Part shown: one piece after another, positions 60,199 through 64,000 of the stretch
Layout of the letters: each line of letters starts with the position of its first letter
How positions within the stretch are numbered: position 1 is the first letter of the stretch
From: Desulfobacter sp.
GTDB taxonomy: Bacteria > Desulfobacterota > Desulfobacteria > Desulfobacterales > Desulfobacteraceae
Direction: 5' to 3'
NCBI GenBank assembly: GCA_028768525.1
Contig: CP054837.1
Coordinates: 3,716,001 to 3,780,000 of the forward strand
Length of the DNA stretch: 64,000 bases
Notes under the pieces: model-generated
What the model was told of the DNA's origin: nothing
Seen by the model: only the letters and a program-made list of their open reading frames with translations
Database searches by the model: none
Translations under genes and position numbers: made by a program

Positions 60199-60777
60199 AT
60201 GTATACCATTTTTCTGGACAGGGACGGGGTGATCAATGAAGATTCCCCGGCATATATCAAAAGCCCGGAGGAGTTCCACTTCATCCCCAAAAGCCCTGAA
60301 GCAGTGGCCCTGCTCAATAAAAGCGGATTTGAGGTGATCCTCATTACCAACCAGTCCGCCGTGGGCCGGAAAATGATTACCCGGGAGACCCTGGCTTCCA
60401 TTTTTGATAAAATGCAGGCCGGCATACGGGCGGCGGACGGCCGGATCAAGGATGTTTTTTTCTGTCCCCATACCCCGGATGAGGGGTGCCGCTGCAGAAA
60501 ACCCAGGCCCGGATTGATTTTGGATGCCATAAAAAAATACGGAATTGATCCGGCAGCCGCGGCCATGGTGGGGGATTCGGCCAAGGACATTGAGTGCGGC
60601 CGGGCTGCCGGCTGTGCCAAAACCGTGCTGGTGGCCACGGGCAACGGGCCCAAGGCCCGGCAGGAACTGGCCGACAAGGGGATTACACCGGATTACTGGG
60701 CCCGAGATCTCTATGATGCGGCCCAATGGCTGGCATCCAACCTCCCCGCCTCCGGATTGGTCCATGATCACCATTAA
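60199..60777 (+). CDS. gmhB: D,D-heptose 1,7-bisphosphate phosphatase
   Basis: A protein of 192 residues of the HAD family: DRDGVINEDSPAYI, VILITNQSAVGRKM, the zinc-binding loop CPHTPDEGCRCRKPRPGL, and MVGDSAKDIECGRAAGC. It removes the 1-phosphate in LPS inner-core heptose synthesis. The ATG at 60199 is used because the frame upstream overlaps rlpA. It overlaps recD2 by 14 bases. Confidence 0.92.
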   Translation: MYTIFLDRDGVINEDSPAYIKSPEEFHFIPKSPEAVALLNKSGFEVILITNQSAVGRKMITRETLASIFDKMQAGIRAADGRIKDVFFCPHTPDEGCRCRKPRPGLILDAIKKYGIDPAAAAMVGDSAKDIECGRAAGCAKTVLVATGNGPKARQELADKGITPDYWARDLYDAAQWLASNLPASGLVHDHH

Positions 60778-62902
60778 AGGTACCCTCTCCCGCATTACCT
60801 TTCAGAACCCGGACAACCACTATACGGTCTGCAGGATCCGTGTGCCCAAGGTAATGGAACCCATCACCGTGGTGGGCCATCTGGCCGGCGTGGCCGAAGG
60901 GGAGCAGCTTGAACTGCAGGGGGCATGGACCTCACACCCCAAATTCGGAGACCAGTTCAAGGCCGAAACCTATGAAGTCACCCTGCCGGCAACACTTTCC
61001 GGCATCCGGAAATACCTGGCTTCCGGCTTGATCCGGGGCATCAGCGCCCATCTGGCCGATAAAATCGTAGATACCTTTGGAGAGCGGACCCTGGATATCA
61101 TTGAAAATGAACCGGACCGGCTGCTGGATGTCCACGGCATCGGCAAAACCAAGAAAAACCAGATCGAAAGGGCCTGGAATTCCCATCATTCCGCTCGGCG
61201 GGTGATGCAATACCTCCAGGAGACCCCCATCGGTGTAACCCATGCCGGCACCATATTGAAAACATACGGCAACGACGCCTTAAACATCCTGAAAACAGAT
61301 CCCTTTCGCATCGCCCGGGATATTCCTGCCATCGGGTTCCGGGTCGTGGACCAGCTGGCCGGGGGGGCAGATGTTGACCGGGAAAATGAAAACCGCCTGG
61401 CCGCCTGTGTGATCTGCCGGCTCATGCTGCTGGAGCAGGATGGCCATGTGTTTGCCCAAAAAGAGGATTTACTCAGATCCTGTTCAGACATGGCCCGGGT
61501 GGAAAGTGCACTGTTCGACGGCGTCCTGGCAGACCTGGCCGATAAGGATGAGGTGGTCCTGGACGGGGAACGGGTCTATCTGCAACCCCTCTTTCGGGCG
61601 GAAGCCGGCATTGCCCGGCGCATCGGGGCGCTGCTGTCCATGCCTGCCCGCCCCTTTAAGATTGATGAAGGCCAGATTGCCGAAGAGGTGCTTTCCGCCC
61701 TGGCCGTTCGCCTTTCCGAGGAGCAGATGGATGTGGTTACCCGGATTCTGGAACAGAAGGTTTCCATTATCACCGGCGGCCCGGGCACCGGGAAAACCAC
61801 ATTGGTCCGGGCCCTGTGCGCCGTGTTCCGGCGGCTGAAGCTAAAGGTGGTGCTCAGCGCCCCCACGGGACGGGCGGCCCGCCGCCTGTCCGAGGTCACC
61901 GGCAAAAAGGCGTCCACCCTGCACAAGCTGCTGGGATTTGACCACGAAAGCGGCATTTTCGGCCGGAATTTTGCCAATCCACTGGATCTGGACCTTTTTG
62001 TGGTGGACGAGGCGTCCATGGTGGATACCGTTCTCATGTACCGGCTGCTGGAAGCCATGCCGCCCATGGCCACCCTGATCCTGGTGGGGGACACCTTTCA
62101 GCTGCCCTCGGTGGGACCGGGCAATGTCCTGTCCGACATGATGGCATCGGAACGGGTGGCTGTCTTTTCCCTTACCGAGATTTTCCGCCAGGCCCAGGAA
62201 AGCCCCATTGTCATGCACGCCCACGCCATCCGAAACGGGAAGATGCCCGAGGTCAAAGGGGCGGGCCCTGAAAAGGCTTCGGAGTTCTATTTTATTGAGA
62301 ACCGGGAGCCGGCCCGTGTGGTGGAGACCATTGCCGAACTCTGCGCCACCCGGATTCCCAAGGCCTTTCCCCATATTGAAGAAATCCAGGTGCTTACCCC
62401 CATGCACCGGGGGGAGGCCGGCACCATCAATTTGAACCAGCGGCTCCAGGCCGCCCTCAACCCCCGACCAGGGGGCATCGACTCCCACGGCCAGACCTTC
62501 AAACCCGGGGACAAGGTCATGCACCTGAAGAACAATTACGAAAAAGAGGTGTTCAACGGGGACATCGGCCGGGTGATTTCTGCGGATAAGGCCGAAGGAA
62601 AGGTACTGGTGGATTACGAGGGCCGAACCGTGCCCTATGAGCTGTTGGAGCTGGATGAGCTTACCCTGGCCTATACCATTTCCGTGCACAAGTCCCAGGG
62701 ATCTGAATACGATGCCGTGGTCATCGCCCTGACCACGGCCCATTTCCCGCTGCTCCAGCGTAACCTGCTATACACGGCCATGACCCGGGGCCGGCACCTG
62801 GTCATCATCGTGGGCGCTTCCCGGGCGTTTGAAATCGCTTTTGAGAACAATAAGACCGCCCTGCGGCTTTCCGGACTGAAAGAGAGACTGGCAGAGGGCT
62901 GA
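60764..62902 (+). CDS. recD2: RecD2-type DNA helicase
   Basis: A protein of 712 residues from the ATG at 60764, inside the end of gmhB. It has an N-terminal OB-like region, helix-hairpin-helix segments (LLDVHGIGKTKKNQI), Walker A GGPGTGKTT (about 345), APTGRAARRLSEVTG, VVDEASMVDT and a UvrD-like C-terminal domain (TISVHKSQGSEYDAVV, LLYTAMTRGR). It is a 5'-3' helicase of the RecD2 family that works outside RecBCD. Length is typical for the family. Confidence 0.93.
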   Translation: MITIKGTLSRITFQNPDNHYTVCRIRVPKVMEPITVVGHLAGVAEGEQLELQGAWTSHPKFGDQFKAETYEVTLPATLSGIRKYLASGLIRGISAHLADKIVDTFGERTLDIIENEPDRLLDVHGIGKTKKNQIERAWNSHHSARRVMQYLQETPIGVTHAGTILKTYGNDALNILKTDPFRIARDIPAIGFRVVDQLAGGADVDRENENRLAACVICRLMLLEQDGHVFAQKEDLLRSCSDMARVESALFDGVLADLADKDEVVLDGERVYLQPLFRAEAGIARRIGALLSMPARPFKIDEGQIAEEVLSALAVRLSEEQMDVVTRILEQKVSIITGGPGTGKTTLVRALCAVFRRLKLKVVLSAPTGRAARRLSEVTGKKASTLHKLLGFDHESGIFGRNFANPLDLDLFVVDEASMVDTVLMYRLLEAMPPMATLILVGDTFQLPSVGPGNVLSDMMASERVAVFSLTEIFRQAQESPIVMHAHAIRNGKMPEVKGAGPEKASEFYFIENREPARVVETIAELCATRIPKAFPHIEEIQVLTPMHRGEAGTINLNQRLQAALNPRPGGIDSHGQTFKPGDKVMHLKNNYEKEVFNGDIGRVISADKAEGKVLVDYEGRTVPYELLELDELTLAYTISVHKSQGSEYDAVVIALTTAHFPLLQRNLLYTAMTRGRHLVIIVGASRAFEIAFENNKTALRLSGLKERLAEG

Positions 62903-62965
62903 CCCTCCCGGCAGAGTCCGCTAAAGGATTTCCCTTGACCCGCGGGGCTGCCTTTGATAACCAGG

Positions 62966-62971
62966 TATAAT
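62966..62971 (+). promoter_or_regulatory. possible -10 element upstream of the DUF945 gene
   Basis: A perfect TATAAT at 62966-62971 lies 50 bases before the ATG at 63021. No good -35 lies at 17 bases, though TTGACC is found further upstream at an unusually long distance. The call is weak. Confidence 0.3.
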
Positions 62972-63020
62972 TTCAGTATCCATAATACATCTTCGATATC
63001 GGACTCTAAAAGGAATGATC

Positions 63021-64000
63021 ATGAAAAAATTAGTAATCGTACTGGCTGTCATTATTCTCGCTGCGCTCCCGGGGATTCCCTTTGTTAACGGTATTGTCAT
63101 GGAACGGACCCTGAGGGGCGCCGTTGACAATATGAATAAGATATATGCCGGTACCGGGTCGGATATGCAGTTTGAAATCAAGGAATATGACCGGGGCCTG
63201 TTTGACACCCATGTAGAGTGGCGCATTGACTTCGGCAGCCTCTCCAAAGCCTATGGCATTGAGGATGTCGTACTCACGGAAAAGGCCAGTCACGGGTTCC
63301 TCGGCATTACCTCGGAAACCAGCCTGGAAAAGAATCTTTGGTATACCGACTGGGTCAGAAGCCAGCTAGAGGGGAAAGATCCCTTAAAAATCCGCACTCA
63401 ATATTCAGCCATCGGCCCCATTGTTTCCATCGTCACTCTGGACCCGGTCGTCGTGGATACCAAAAAGGCCCCTCTCAATATCGGAGCCCTTGAATTTACC
63501 AGCACCCTTGATAAATCCTTTACCTCAGTTGCCATGTCCGGAAAATGGGACGGTCTGTCCGAAGATAATGCAAATAAAATGGGCCCAGTGACCCTGGAGG
63601 CAGTTCATAAAAGACTCTCAGACTTGATATGGGAAGGAAAAGGGACCATTGCCGTTGATTCTTTTTCTGCGGATGAGGCTGATGCCTCGGTGAATCTTTC
63701 CGACCTGAGCCTTGATTATGACCTGTCCGCAGACCCGGATCACAAAAATATGGATATCACCATGGGAATGAAGGCCGGGAATATTGTTTTTAACGGCAAG
63801 CCCCTGTCGGAATGGGCAGTGGAATTCGGCATGAACAATATTGATATTCAGGCCTATGAAGAGTTTGCACAGGTTTATTATAAGATGATAAACAGCCATA
63901 TGACACGGACCGCCGGTGCTGCCCTCTCCCCGGAGGCGGCCGGTGAAGAGATGCAGAAGCTCATGGCCAGGAATGCCCCCAAGCTGGTCGGCGGGCTGGA
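63021..64000 (+). CDS. DUF945 (YdgA-like) protein, partial
   Basis: The frame is open from ATG 63021 (AAAGGA upstream) to the right edge, giving 326 codons. A signal peptide or membrane anchor (KKLVIVLAVIILAALPGIPFVNG) precedes a conserved region with YDRGLFDTHVEWRIDF and a repetitive beta-rich body, typical of DUF945/YdgA proteins of the cell envelope. The role is unknown; E. coli YdgA is a periplasm-exposed protein. Confidence 0.75.
   Translation, partial: MKKLVIVLAVIILAALPGIPFVNGIVMERTLRGAVDNMNKIYAGTGSDMQFEIKEYDRGLFDTHVEWRIDFGSLSKAYGIEDVVLTEKASHGFLGITSETSLEKNLWYTDWVRSQLEGKDPLKIRTQYSAIGPIVSIVTLDPVVVDTKKAPLNIGALEFTSTLDKSFTSVAMSGKWDGLSEDNANKMGPVTLEAVHKRLSDLIWEGKGTIAVDSFSADEADASVNLSDLSLDYDLSADPDHKNMDITMGMKAGNIVFNGKPLSEWAVEFGMNNIDIQAYEEFAQVYYKMINSHMTRTAGAALSPEAAGEEMQKLMARNAPKLVGGL

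Overview
The window looks like a chromosomal segment of a strictly anaerobic, GC-rich Gram-negative bacterium. A sulfate-reducer-like member of the Desulfobacterota is the best guess. This is an inference from gene content: an oxygen-sensitive class III ribonucleotide reductase (NrdD/NrdG), radical and Fe-S enzymes, double-cubane-cluster reductases, a selenocysteine-containing SelD, PEP-CTERM surface proteins, several sigma-54-type promoters, and LPS heptose and RlpA envelope genes. No rRNA, tRNA, CRISPR array or insertion sequence was recognised.

Layout. (1) 1-15444, minus strand: a compact operon for an extracellular contractile injection system (eCIS, phage-tail-like), from sheath to baseplate; it runs off the left edge. 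(2) 15703-24463: a shikimate-kinase-like protein, an HTH/periplasmic-binding-fold regulator, a 1742-residue hybrid sensor kinase with an N-terminal propeller, and a TetR gene followed by a glyoxalase-fold/methyltransferase fusion. (3) 24651-27125: a promoter and structured leader ahead of a phosphoribosyltransferase-like gene and a CodB-like permease. (4) 27126-33153, minus strand: six tightly packed genes for two double-cubane reductases, one ATP-dependent activator and a NitT/TauT-type ABC importer. They diverge from selD (with an in-frame Sec UGA) and yedF.

(5) 35051-44959: a putative sigma-54 regulon. A histidine kinase and NtrC-type regulator lie in an operon with a Usp protein, a 27-residue membrane peptide and an SLC13/TrkA-C transporter. 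Palindromes of the form GTTGCAAAWTGCAAC plus -24/-12 promoters precede this operon, a second Usp gene, a cytidylate-kinase-like gene and a Lon protease with a response-regulator receiver domain inserted ahead of its ATPase domain. (6) 45074-52348: a flavodoxin/ferredoxin protein, NrdG and NrdD with candidate NrdR boxes, a Nudix hydrolase, an orphan TRAP-type binding protein, and a methyltransferase preceded by a promoter and a strongly structured RNA. (7) 52525-55756: a PrsT-like TPR lipoprotein and a von Willebrand-type PEP-CTERM protein. (8) 56583-64000: Hsp20, canonical Lon, RlpA, GmhB, RecD2 and a truncated DUF945 protein.

The most novel items are the receiver-Lon fusion with its sigma-54 regulon, the double-cubane reductase/importer operon beside selenium genes, and the structured RNA near 51250-51345.
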